A stretch of DNA of 51,508 nucleotides from contig NZ_GG695988.1 of the NCBI RefSeq assembly GCF_000159955.1, positions 1 to 51,508 on the forward strand, written 5' to 3'. A model generated the notes under the pieces. The model saw nothing but the letters and a program-made list of their open reading frames with translations. It did no database searches and was not told the origin of the DNA. The stretch comes from Paenibacillus sp. oral taxon 786 str. D14. Lineage in GTDB: Bacteria > Bacillota > Bacilli > Paenibacillales > Paenibacillaceae. Below, piece by piece: positions 36,076 to 44,419 of this stretch (positions are counted from its first letter, which is position 1; each line of letters starts with the position of its first letter). The translations under genes and the position numbers were made by a program.

Positions 36076-37338
36076 ATGAGTCTGAACGCAACGCCGCGCG
36101 GGGAGCGGACGCATATCGCCGTCTTCGGCCGGACGAATGTGGGGAAGTCCAGCGTGGTGAACGCTTTAACGGGGCAGGAGATTGCCGTCGTCTCGCCGGT
36201 GAGGGGGACGACCACCGACCCGGTGTACAAAGCGATGGAACTGCTGCCGCTGGGACCAGTGGTGCTGATTGATACCGCCGGGCTGGACGACGAAGGCGAG
36301 CTTGGCGAGCGGCGCAAGCAGAAAACGCGGGAGCTGATCCACCGCGCCGACCTCGCCTTGTTGGTGATTGATGCGTTGGCGGGTCCCGATGATTTTTATC
36401 GGGAGCTGTTGGCCGAACTGAAGCAACGGAAGATCCCTGTCGTAGGCGTGGTGAATAAAGTCGACGCGCTGTTGGATACGGACGCGAGGGCGGCTGTACT
36501 TGCCGAGGTGAAGGCCCAGCTTGGCCTGGAATGCGTGGCATTCAGCGCTTTGGACGGGAGCGGCGTGCCGGAGCTGAAGCGGGCCATCGTCGCGGCGCTT
36601 CCGCACGAGGAGGAGCGCTTCCGGCTCGTCGGCGACCTCGTGGCGCCGGGCGACCTGGTCGTGCTGGTCGTGCCGATCGACAAAGCCGCGCCCAAAGGCC
36701 GGCTGATCCTGCCGCAGCAGCAGACGATCCGCGACCTGCTCGAGAGCGACGCCATCGCCGTTGTGACGAAGGAGCACGAGCTCCGGGCCACGCTGGATCG
36801 GCTCGGGACGAAGCCGCGGCTCGTCATCACCGACTCGCAGGTCTTCCTTAAGGTCGCCGCCGATACGCCGCGGGACGTGCCGCTGACCTCGTTCTCCATC
36901 CTGTTCGCCCGCCATAAAGGCGACCTAAATGAGCTCGTCCGAGGCGCGCGGGCCGTGGAGAACCTGCAGGACGGCGACCGCGTACTGATCGCGGAAGCCT
37001 GCACGCACCATCAGCAGTCCGACGACATCGGCACCGTCAAAATCCCCCGCTGGCTGCGCCAAACCACGGGCAAGCAGCTGCAGATCGAGCACGTCTCCGG
37101 CTACAGCTACCCGCCGAACCTGTCCCGCTACGCGCTGATCGTGCATTGCGGCGCCTGCATGCTCAACCGCCGCGCCATGCTGCACCGCCTCGGCGAAGCC
37201 GAAGCGGCCGGCGTCCCGATCGTCAACTACGGCGTGCTGATCGCCTACCTTCACGGCGTGTTCCCTCGCGCGATCGAGCTCTTCCCCTCCGCCATGATGG
37301 CGTGGGATGAGGCGGCTCGGGGGTCTCAGTCGCAGTGA
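36076..37338 (+). CDS. hydF: [FeFe]-hydrogenase maturation GTPase HydF
   Basis: HydF is the scaffold on which the two-iron part of the H-cluster is finished and from which it is handed to HydA. The GTPase domain has GRTNVGKS at residues 18-25, TTTDP, DTAGLDD and NKVD. The cluster-binding C terminus has Cys309-x-His311 and His357-Cys358-x-x-Cys361, the diagnostic pattern for the family. ATG at 36076 has AGGGGG upstream. The length of 420 is normal. It is separated from the other hyd genes by 1.2 kb of repeats and faces hydG. Confidence 0.96.
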   Translation: MSLNATPRGERTHIAVFGRTNVGKSSVVNALTGQEIAVVSPVRGTTTDPVYKAMELLPLGPVVLIDTAGLDDEGELGERRKQKTRELIHRADLALLVIDALAGPDDFYRELLAELKQRKIPVVGVVNKVDALLDTDARAAVLAEVKAQLGLECVAFSALDGSGVPELKRAIVAALPHEEERFRLVGDLVAPGDLVVLVVPIDKAAPKGRLILPQQQTIRDLLESDAIAVVTKEHELRATLDRLGTKPRLVITDSQVFLKVAADTPRDVPLTSFSILFARHKGDLNELVRGARAVENLQDGDRVLIAEACTHHQQSDDIGTVKIPRWLRQTTGKQLQIEHVSGYSYPPNLSRYALIVHCGACMLNRRAMLHRLGEAEAAGVPIVNYGVLIAYLHGVFPRAIELFPSAMMAWDEAARGSQSQ

Positions 37339-37401
37339 GAGAAACTCGGCTCCTGTGATCTGATCGGCTCCGGTGATGGCTGTTGAGGCGAAACGAACCT
37401 C

Positions 37402-37584
37402 TAACGCTTGCCAGCAACGCTATTGGGCCCAAAATGGGGATTTTCAAAATGTAACGCTTATGAGAGAGCTTATTTTCCTGTTTCGCCCCCGAAACGAGGC
37501 CATTTGATGCCAATAAGCTCGCTAACAAGTGTTAGAATTGAAATCCCCCTCATTTGGCCCAAATAAGCGCTCTGACAAGCGTTA
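37402..37584. repeat. 183-bp symmetric four-core element, copy 2 (TAACGCTTG type)
   Basis: Cores start on the plus strand at 37402 (TAACGCTTG) and 37452 (TAACGCTTA), and on the minus strand from 37534 (TAACACTTG) and 37584 (TAACGCTTG). The spacing 50-82-50 and total length equal the 20218 element, though the core sequence belongs to a second family. All cores then continue as AG.GA or AGAGC and (C/T)TATT. Confidence 0.88.
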
Positions 37585-37684
37585 GCCGCACGCCGGAGTC
37601 CGCAGGCGAAAGCAAGAGAAATAGTTACTCCAAAAGCAAGGTGTGCAGGAGCTTTAAACGTCGCAGGTGTGTTAGGGCAGTTGG

Positions 37685-37756
37685 GAGTAGTTAGAGTAGT
37701 TAGAGTAGTTAGAGTAGTTAGAGTAGTTAGAGTAGTTAGAGTAGTTAGAGTTAGCA
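37685..37756. repeat. 9-base tandem repeat (GAGTAGTTA)
   Basis: Roughly eight uninterrupted copies of GAGTAGTTA occur, followed by degenerate GTTAG/GTTAAG units up to about 37815. It is simple-sequence DNA that may vary in copy number. Confidence 0.85.
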
Positions 37757-37998
37757 GAAGTTAGGTGCAGTTAAGGTAGTTTGAGTAGTTAAGCACATTT
37801 AAGCGCAGTTAAGCACAGTAGTAACTTTCGCGTCGGCAGCGTCAATAGTGACAACAGTGACACTCACGGATCAACAACATTAGCGTCAGCAATAGATACT
37901 GAAAGAGCACAATAGTAGTGTCAGCAGAGATTGGCAAAACAAAAACAGTAGCAAACAGCACGGACATTGGTAGAATAACAACAGTAACTAACAGTACG

Positions 37999-38123
37999 GA
38001 CACTCGCTGAGTAACAACATTAGCGACAGCAGGGACACTCGCTGAGTAACAACACTAGAGACAGCAGAGACACTAGCAGAGCAACAACACTAGAGACAGC
38101 AGAGACACTAGAGGAGCAACCAC
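37999..38123. repeat. 35-bp tandem repeat, 3.6 copies
   Basis: Units start at 37999, 38034, 38069 and 38104 (partial), each beginning GACACT and containing AACAACA.TAG.GACAGCAG. Related degenerate units extend leftward to about 37900. Confidence 0.85.
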
Positions 38124-38138
38124 GGCGAAACGAACCTC

Positions 38139-38321
38139 TAACGCTTGCCAGCAACGCTATTGGGCCCAAAATGGGGATTTTCAAAATGTAACGCTTATGA
38201 GAGAGCTTATTTTCCTGTTTCGCACCCAAAACGAGGCCATTTGATGCAAATAAGCTCGCTGACAAGCGTTAGAAATGAAATCCCCCTCATTTGGCCCAAA
38301 TAAGCACTCTGGCAAGCGTTA
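38139..38321. repeat. 183-bp symmetric four-core element, copy 3 (TAACGCTTG type)
   Basis: The left half is identical to copy 2 and the right half differs at a few positions. Start and end cores lie at 38139 and 38321, with the same 50-82-50 spacing. Copy 2 and copy 3 are direct repeats 737 bases apart. Confidence 0.88.
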
Positions 38322-38491
38322 GCCGGAGTCCGTAGGCGAAATAATGGGTTAGCCACACGCCGCACGCCGGAGTCCGCAGGCGAAATAAAGCACTAGCCGG
38401 GGGTTGAGCGCAGTAAGTGTACCCTGTACCGTGGCAAGCGGAATGGAGTTGGCAACTGGGCGAGATGCCGAATAATCAGCATATCGGCGCC

Positions 38492-38537
38492 AAAAAAACC
38501 TTCAACGCCACCCGCTAAGGTGGCATTGAAGGTTTTT
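38492..38537. terminator. Bidirectional terminator between hydG and hydF
   Basis: AACCTTCAACGCCACC pairs with GGTGGCATTGAAGGTT (one wobble), with A-runs on the left and T-runs on the right. It ends hydG on the minus strand and could stop transcription from hydF too. Confidence 0.92.
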
Positions 38538-38556
38538 GATTTCCGCGGGCCCCGGG

Positions 38557-39993
38557 CTAGAAGTACAAATCCCGCTCGCCTTCCTTGAGACGCTGCAGGC
38601 GGTTGATCGTCGCATCGCGGGCGGAGGTTTTGGGGATGCGGCGGAGATTGTTTTTGATCAGCGTGGCTCCCATCTCCCGGGCTTCGTCATCCCCGTAGTC
38701 CAGCAAATACTCCTGCAAAGTGAGCAGAGCGTTGGGATGACAGATGTTATGGATCTGGCCCGATTTGGCCAGCCGCATGAAACGGTCGCCCGTCCGCCCC
38801 TCCCGGTAACAAGCGGTGCAGTAGCTCGGTATATACCCGTCCCGGCACAGCGACTTGATCATCTCCAGCGGCGAACGGTGGTCACCTACCTCGAACTGGG
38901 CGGTATCGCTGCTTGAGATCGCTTGGCCCTCGCTGCCGTACGTGTTGGTATAACCGCCAACGCCGGTGCACGAGCCTGCGCTGATCTGGGAGATCCCCAG
39001 CTTGATGACCTCGTCGCGGAATTTCGAGTCCTCACGGGTGGACAGAATCATGCCGGCATAAGGCACCGCGAGCCGTAACACGGCCACGATCTTCTTAAAT
39101 TCATGATCGTTCACGAGATACGGGAAGCTGTTCAGATCCACGCCGTCCGCCGCCCGCAAGCGAGGGACGGAAACCGTGTGTGGCCCGCAGCCATACGTCG
39201 CTTCCAGATGCTCGGCATGCATCAGCATGGCGATCGTCTCGTATTTGTGATCATACAGCCCGTACAACACCCCCACGCCAACGTCGTCGATGCCGGCTTG
39301 CATCGCGCGGTCCATCGCCGTCGTATGCCAGTCGTAATCGCGTTTTGGCCCTTTGGGGTGCATGCGGCTGTAGGTCGGGCGGTGGTACGTCTCCTGGAAC
39401 AGGATATACGTGCCGATCCCGACGCTCGCCAGCTTGCGGTAATCCTCCACCGTCGTCGCTGCGATATTGACGTTAATCCGGCGAATGCTTCCGTTGTCGA
39501 CCTTCACGGAGTAGATCGTTTCAATGCATTCAAGAATGTAATCGATCGGGCAATGCTCCGGATCCTCCCCGGCCTCCAGTGCCAGCCGCTTATGCCCCAG
39601 TTGCTGCAGCACCTCGACTTCTCGGATCAGCTCCTCCCGGTTCAACCTCCGCCGAACCATGCCCCTATTCGACTGCTTATAGCCGCAATACTCGCAGTTA
39701 TTGACGCAATAGTTGCTGACATATAAAGGAGCAAACAAGACGATCCGATTCCCGTAAATGCGTTCCTTCACCTCGCGTGCCGCATGGTAAATCTCCTCCA
39801 GCAATACATCGTCCTCCACGTTCAACAGAACGGCGGCTTCCTCCGCACTGATGCCTTTGGCGGTCCGGGCACGCTCCAGAATCGCCAGCACTTTTTTACG
39901 GTCGCGGGCTAGCCGCGACCCGTAAGCGAGCGCTGACACAATGGTCTCATCCCGGATGAAGTCCGCTGCCTGCCTTTGATCTGACCTGCTCAT
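38557..39993 (-). CDS. hydG: [FeFe]-hydrogenase maturase HydG (radical SAM tyrosine lyase)
   Basis: HydG splits tyrosine to supply the CO and CN ligands of the H-cluster. The SAM cluster motif CVNNCEYC lies at about residues 96-103. The C-terminal auxiliary cluster motif CTACYREGRTGDRFMRLA continues to the third Cys in HNIC. ATG at 39993 is preferred over 39999 because GGGAGG is seven bases upstream of it. At 478 residues it is full length. It is the last gene of the hyd operon, after a repeat-filled 215-base gap. Confidence 0.97.
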   Translation of the reverse strand: MSRSDQRQAADFIRDETIVSALAYGSRLARDRKKVLAILERARTAKGISAEEAAVLLNVEDDVLLEEIYHAAREVKERIYGNRIVLFAPLYVSNYCVNNCEYCGYKQSNRGMVRRRLNREELIREVEVLQQLGHKRLALEAGEDPEHCPIDYILECIETIYSVKVDNGSIRRINVNIAATTVEDYRKLASVGIGTYILFQETYHRPTYSRMHPKGPKRDYDWHTTAMDRAMQAGIDDVGVGVLYGLYDHKYETIAMLMHAEHLEATYGCGPHTVSVPRLRAADGVDLNSFPYLVNDHEFKKIVAVLRLAVPYAGMILSTREDSKFRDEVIKLGISQISAGSCTGVGGYTNTYGSEGQAISSSDTAQFEVGDHRSPLEMIKSLCRDGYIPSYCTACYREGRTGDRFMRLAKSGQIHNICHPNALLTLQEYLLDYGDDEAREMGATLIKNNLRRIPKTSARDATINRLQRLKEGERDLYF

Positions 39994-40063
39994 CCCCATC
40001 CCTCCCTGTGAGATGCCAAAATGACTTCTGAACCCCTTCGAGACTGTATGGACAAAAGCAACT

Positions 40064-40174
40064 TAACACTTAACGCTCAACGATGAACACTCAATACTCA
40101 ATACTCAATGCTCAACACTCAACACTCAACACTCAACACTCAACACTCAACACTCAACGCTCAACGCTCAAAGC
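40064..40174. repeat. Heptanucleotide tandem repeat upstream of hydG
   Basis: About 15 units of ACTCAAC and close variants (ACTCAAT, GCTCAAC) fill most of the gap between hydA and hydG. On the coding strand this reads GTTGAGT repeated. Copy number is likely unstable, and it lies in the 5' region of hydG. Confidence 0.88.
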
Positions 40175-40208
40175 GCAACACCGATACCCCACACGCAACG
40201 GCAAAAAG

Positions 40209-41957
40209 CTAATAACGAGAGCGCACCAAATAATGTGTATGCAAATACTTATGGCTCTTATGGCTGTTCGGCTTCTCCAAAAACTCGCGATAAATTTGCT
40301 GGATATACGGGTTCTTGTGCGATTTCCGAACCGTAGACGCTTCGTCCTCGTCATAAATCGCCTTGGCTCGGGCCGCCTTCACGTCGAGGGTATCCCGGAG
40401 GGTATCCCGCAGGCTCGCACCCACGATCGGCTGCCCGCCGCCGCAGATACAACCGCCCGGACAAGCCATCACTTCAATAAACTCGTATTGGCGCTGACCG
40501 GACTGAATCATCGACATCAGCTTACGCGCGTTGCCGAGCCCGTGAACCACCGCCGTGCGGATCATCCGGCCGTCCGGCAGCTCCACCGTCGTCTCCTTCA
40601 TGCCGTCCATTCCGCGTACTGCGGTATATTCCACCGTCTCCAGCTCTTCGCCGGCGACGAGCTCGAATACCGTGCGTAGCGCCGCTTCGGCCACCCCGCC
40701 GGTCGCGCCGAAGATCACGCCGGCCCCCGAAGCTTCGCCAAACGGGTTGTCGAACGTCTCGCCCTTCAAGTTCACAAAATCGATCCCCGCCTCTTTGATC
40801 ATCCGCGCAAGCTCCCGGGTCGTCAGCACGTAATCGACGTCCGGTAACGACTCGTGAGCCAGCTCCTCGCGCTGTGCCTCAAACTTCTTAGCCGTACACG
40901 GCATAATCGACACCACCACAATGTTCCCCGGATCGATCCCCATCGTTTGGGCGAAATAGCTCTTGATCATCGCCCCTTCCATCTCATGCGGCGATTTGCA
41001 GCTCGACAGATTCTCCATCATATCCGGGAAGAAATGCTCCACAAACTTCACCCAGCCCGGACAACAGGAGGTCATCAGCGGCAAGTTCTCCCCGGTGGCC
41101 AAGCGATGCACCAGCTCGGTGCCCTCCTCCATAATCGTTAAGTCGGCGGCAAAATCGGTATCAAACACCTTGTTGAAGCCAAGCCGGCGCAACGCGGCGA
41201 CCATCTTGCCCGTCACCCGCGTCCCGATCGGCATCCCGAACTCCTCGCCCAAGGCGACGCGCACCGCCGGAGCCGTCTGCACAACGACGAATTTATGCGG
41301 GTCAGCGATTGCCTGCCACACGTCGCCCACATTCTCCCGCTCCTGCAGCGCGCCAACCGGGCAAGCCATGATGCACTGCCCGCAGTTCACGCAGACCGAT
41401 TCGCCGATCGGCCGCCCCAAAGCCGGCCCAATCACCGTGTTGAATCCGCGGTTCATGAACCCGATGGCCCCCACAGTCTGCACCTCGCTGCACACGGAGA
41501 CGCACCGGCCGCACAGCAGGCATTTTGAAGTGTCGCGCACGATCGACGGCGACGAGATATCAACCGTCGACCGCGCCTTGCCTCCCGCATATCGCACATC
41601 GCGCACCCCAATTTGATTCGCCACCTCCTGCAGCTCGCAGGTTCCGCTGCGCAGGCAGGTGAGACATTCCCGATGGTGATCCGACAGAATCAGCTCAACC
41701 GTCGTTTTGCGGGCTTTCCGCACCCGCGGCGTATTCGTCCGAATCCGCATGCCGTCCTCGGCCACCAGCGTGCACGAAGCGATCAGGCGGGGGCCCGACT
41801 CCACCAAGCAGACGCGGCAGCTGGACGGGTGGTTCATGCCCTGCAGATGGCAAAGGGTAGGAATGTGAATGCCTAGTCCGCGGGCAGCCTGGAGCACCGT
41901 TGTTCCCTTCGGCACTTCCGTTTCCATATCGTCAATCCATAATTTCACCGTATCCAT
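40209..41957 (-). CDS. hydA: [FeFe]-hydrogenase catalytic subunit HydA
   Basis: This subunit makes or oxidises H2. The N-terminal [2Fe-2S] ligands are Cys36, 47, 50 and 62, and HHREC begins the His-ligated [4Fe-4S] site (residues 94-107). Two further [4Fe-4S] sites follow (CLLCGRCVSVC, CVNCGQCIMAC). The H-cluster motifs are L1 TSCCPGW (296-302), L2 MPCTAKK (352-358) and L3 with Cys499 and Cys503. The small-subunit-like end reads FLEKPNSHKSHKYLHTHY. With hydB and hydC alongside, it fits the trimeric NADH/ferredoxin-dependent class. Position 505, inside L3, is an additional Cys. Confidence 0.97.
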   Translation of the reverse strand: MDTVKLWIDDMETEVPKGTTVLQAARGLGIHIPTLCHLQGMNHPSSCRVCLVESGPRLIASCTLVAEDGMRIRTNTPRVRKARKTTVELILSDHHRECLTCLRSGTCELQEVANQIGVRDVRYAGGKARSTVDISSPSIVRDTSKCLLCGRCVSVCSEVQTVGAIGFMNRGFNTVIGPALGRPIGESVCVNCGQCIMACPVGALQERENVGDVWQAIADPHKFVVVQTAPAVRVALGEEFGMPIGTRVTGKMVAALRRLGFNKVFDTDFAADLTIMEEGTELVHRLATGENLPLMTSCCPGWVKFVEHFFPDMMENLSSCKSPHEMEGAMIKSYFAQTMGIDPGNIVVVSIMPCTAKKFEAQREELAHESLPDVDYVLTTRELARMIKEAGIDFVNLKGETFDNPFGEASGAGVIFGATGGVAEAALRTVFELVAGEELETVEYTAVRGMDGMKETTVELPDGRMIRTAVVHGLGNARKLMSMIQSGQRQYEFIEVMACPGGCICGGGQPIVGASLRDTLRDTLDVKAARAKAIYDEDEASTVRKSHKNPYIQQIYREFLEKPNSHKSHKYLHTHYLVRSRY

Positions 41958-41975
41958 GCTCGAACTCTCCCCCCT

Positions 41976-43862
41976 TCAGCTCTTATAGATCGCTTCAAAT
42001 TTGCAGCTGTCGAAGCAAATTCCGCATTTGATGCACAGCTGCGGATCGATGACATGCGGCTCTTTCATCTCGCCCGAGATCGCTTCCGCCGGGCACTTCC
42101 GGGCACAAAGGGTACAGCCGCGGCATTTCTCCGGATCGATCGTGTACGTAATCAGCGAGCGGCAAACGCCGGCAGGACATTTCTTGTCGACCACATGGGC
42201 GATATATTCCTCGCGAAAATACTTCAGCGTGGACAGCACCGGATTCGGCGCCGTCTGGCCGAGCCCGCACAGCGAAGCCGCCTTAATTTGCTCAGACAGG
42301 TCCTCTAGCGCATTCAGGTCCTCCATCGTTCCTTTGCCTTCCGTGATTTTCTCCAAAATCTCCAGCAGGCGTTTGGTCCCGATCCGGCAAGGCGCGCATT
42401 TCCCGCACGATTCGTCACGCGTAAAGTCGAGGTAATACCGGGCCACGTCGACCATACACGTCTCTTCGTCCATCACGAGCATGCCGCCCGAGCCCATCAT
42501 CGACCCCAAGCTGAGCAGCGTATCGTAATCGATCGGCCGATCGAGATGCTCGCTCGTTAAGCAGCCGCCGGACGGCCCCCCGGTCTGCACCGCTTTAAAC
42601 GCTTTGCCGCCGGGAATCCCGCCGCCGATTTCGTAGATCACATCGCGCAGTGTAATCCCCATCGGCACCTCCACCAGCCCGGTGTTGACGACTTTGCCAC
42701 CCAAGGCGAAGACCTTGGTGCCTTTACTCTTTTCCGTCCCGATGCTCGCATACCACGAAGCGCCCTTGAGCATAATGATCGGCACGTTAGCCAGCGTCTC
42801 CACATTATTGATCACCGTCGGCTGCCCCCATAACCCGCTGACGGCCGGGAACGGCGGTTTCGGGTTCGGCATGCCGCGCTTGCCTTCGACGGAGTTCATC
42901 AGCGCCGTCTCTTCCCCGCAGACAAACGCCCCAGCTCCCAGACGGACGCTGATATCAAAGGAGAAGCCGGTGCCAAACAAATCCTCGCCCAGCAGCCCGT
43001 AATCCCGGGCCTGCTTAATCGCCGCCTGCACCCGGCGCACGGCGATCGGATATTCCGCCCGTACGTAGATGAAGCCGTGATTCGCTCCGATGGCGTAGCC
43101 GGCGATCGCCATGCCTTCCAGTACAGAGTGCGGATCGCCCTCCAGGATCGAGCGGTCCATAAACGCGCCCGGGTCGCCCTCGTCGGCGTTGCAAATCATG
43201 TATTTTGGCCCCGTCTGCTGCTTCGCCGCCGTCTCCCACTTGATTCCGGTCGGGAACCCGCCGCCCCCGCGTCCGCGAAGGCCTGCTTCCTTCACCTCGG
43301 CGACAACCTGCGCCGGCTCCATCGTCGTCAGGACCTTATGCAACGCTTTATACCCATTCATGGCGATATATTCGTCAATGTCCTCCGGATCGATCGTCCC
43401 GCAGTTACGCAGCGCGATCCGTTGCTGTTTGCGGAAGAAGTCGACCTCATGCAGCGGCTTGATCCGCCCGTCCTTCTCCAGCGACTGTCGGTAGACGAGG
43501 CGATCGACGATTTTGCCCTGAAGCAGGTGCTTGTCGACGATCTCCGCTACGTCCTTCACCTTCACCCGGTTGTAGAATACCTCCTCCGGGTAAATGATCA
43601 CGACCGGCCCCAGCTCGCACAGCCCAAAGCAGCCCGTCCGGACAATCTCGATTTTGTCCTGAATCCCTTGGCTGGCCACCGCTTGCTCAAAGGCTTCCGC
43701 AATGAACATCGAGTCCGAGGAGGTACAGCCTGTGCCGCCGCAAATCATGACAGAACGCTCGGCAACGCCCCCTTCAACAGCCTCGACCTTGCCCAGCTTA
43801 CGGCGGACCAGCCGGCTAAGCTGCGACGTTCGAATGCCCTCGAGATCCAACAACGTTTTCAT
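41976..43862 (-). CDS. hydB: NADH- and FMN-binding hydrogenase subunit HydB (NuoF-like)
   Basis: HydB passes electrons between NAD(H) and the hydrogenase. A thioredoxin-like [2Fe-2S] domain is first (CGGTGC near 41, CFGLC near 78). The FMN/NADH domain has GLRGRGGGGFPTGIKW and CNADEGDPGAFMDR. The NuoF cluster motif is ESCGKCAPCRIGT. Two C-terminal [4Fe-4S] sites are CRGCTLCARKCP and CIKCGICFDSCK. This domain order is that of bifurcating HydABC enzymes such as that of Thermotoga maritima, and not of respiratory NuoF. The length is 628. Confidence 0.96.
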   Translation of the reverse strand: MKTLLDLEGIRTSQLSRLVRRKLGKVEAVEGGVAERSVMICGGTGCTSSDSMFIAEAFEQAVASQGIQDKIEIVRTGCFGLCELGPVVIIYPEEVFYNRVKVKDVAEIVDKHLLQGKIVDRLVYRQSLEKDGRIKPLHEVDFFRKQQRIALRNCGTIDPEDIDEYIAMNGYKALHKVLTTMEPAQVVAEVKEAGLRGRGGGGFPTGIKWETAAKQQTGPKYMICNADEGDPGAFMDRSILEGDPHSVLEGMAIAGYAIGANHGFIYVRAEYPIAVRRVQAAIKQARDYGLLGEDLFGTGFSFDISVRLGAGAFVCGEETALMNSVEGKRGMPNPKPPFPAVSGLWGQPTVINNVETLANVPIIMLKGASWYASIGTEKSKGTKVFALGGKVVNTGLVEVPMGITLRDVIYEIGGGIPGGKAFKAVQTGGPSGGCLTSEHLDRPIDYDTLLSLGSMMGSGGMLVMDEETCMVDVARYYLDFTRDESCGKCAPCRIGTKRLLEILEKITEGKGTMEDLNALEDLSEQIKAASLCGLGQTAPNPVLSTLKYFREEYIAHVVDKKCPAGVCRSLITYTIDPEKCRGCTLCARKCPAEAISGEMKEPHVIDPQLCIKCGICFDSCKFEAIYKS

Positions 43863-43878
43863 CGTTCCACCATCCCTT

Positions 43879-44403
43879 CTAATGCGTCTGTACAGGTGTG
43901 CGCATCTGCTTCAGTATTTTCGGTATCTCGTTTGGCGTCAGCCGGCCATGCACTTTCTCCCCAATGGTCATGACCGGCGCTAAACCGCAAGCCCCCAGAC
44001 ACCGGGTCGCATCCAGCGTGAATTTCCCGTCGGCCGTCGTCCCTTGGACCGGAACGTTCAGCTCCTGGCTCAAGCGATCCAGCACCCCTTGCGCGCCCTT
44101 AATGTAACAAGCCGTCCCCATGCAGACGCGGATGATATGCTCTCCCTTGGGCTCCAGCGAGAAAAAAGAGTAGAACGTCGCCACCCCGTAAATCTCAGCC
44201 ATCGACATTCCCAGCTCCCGCGAAACGATCTGCAGCGCTTCCTCCGGCAGATAGCCATACAAATCCTGAATTTCGTGGAGCACCGGGATCAGCGCGCCCG
44301 GCAGCTGGCGAAACTGATCGATGATTTCCCCCACCCGGTGCAGCCGCTCCTCATCCTTCGCACAACGGCAAGTCTCTTCCATCTTCGCTTTCTCTCCCTT
44401 CAT
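43879..44403 (-). CDS. hydC: [2Fe-2S] hydrogenase subunit HydC (NuoE-like)
   Basis: This is a thioredoxin-fold ferredoxin subunit of the trimer. The four ligands are in CMGTACYIKG and CLGACGLAPV. GYLPEEALQIVSRELGM and VATFYSFFSLEPKG are family blocks. The 174-residue form starts at ATG 44403; ATG 44382 (MEETCRC) is an alternative with GGGAG upstream. It lies 16 bases after porAB and 16 before hydB, so these genes are almost surely one transcript. Confidence 0.95.
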   Translation of the reverse strand: MKGEKAKMEETCRCAKDEERLHRVGEIIDQFRQLPGALIPVLHEIQDLYGYLPEEALQIVSRELGMSMAEIYGVATFYSFFSLEPKGEHIIRVCMGTACYIKGAQGVLDRLSQELNVPVQGTTADGKFTLDATRCLGACGLAPVMTIGEKVHGRLTPNEIPKILKQMRTPVQTH

Positions 44404-44419
44404 CGTCCGAATGCTGACC

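Larger units (their letters stand above)
37339..38556. other. 1.2-kb repeat-rich spacer between convergent hydF and hydG
   Basis: There is no credible gene on either strand. The spacer contains two near-identical 183-bp elements (37402 and 38139) within longer direct repeats of about 215 bases (from 37387 and 38124). Between them lie a 9-base tandem repeat and a 35-base tandem repeat. A short motif (GCACGCCGGAGTCCGCAGGC) recurs at about 37587 and 38361. The hydG terminator closes the right end. Confidence 0.75.

Noticed and set aside
35067..36915. Long open frames in other phases over aspA and hydF (for example 35067-36272 plus, 36166-36915 minus)
   Set aside because: They are by-products of high GC; they lack motifs and are covered by two clear enzyme genes.
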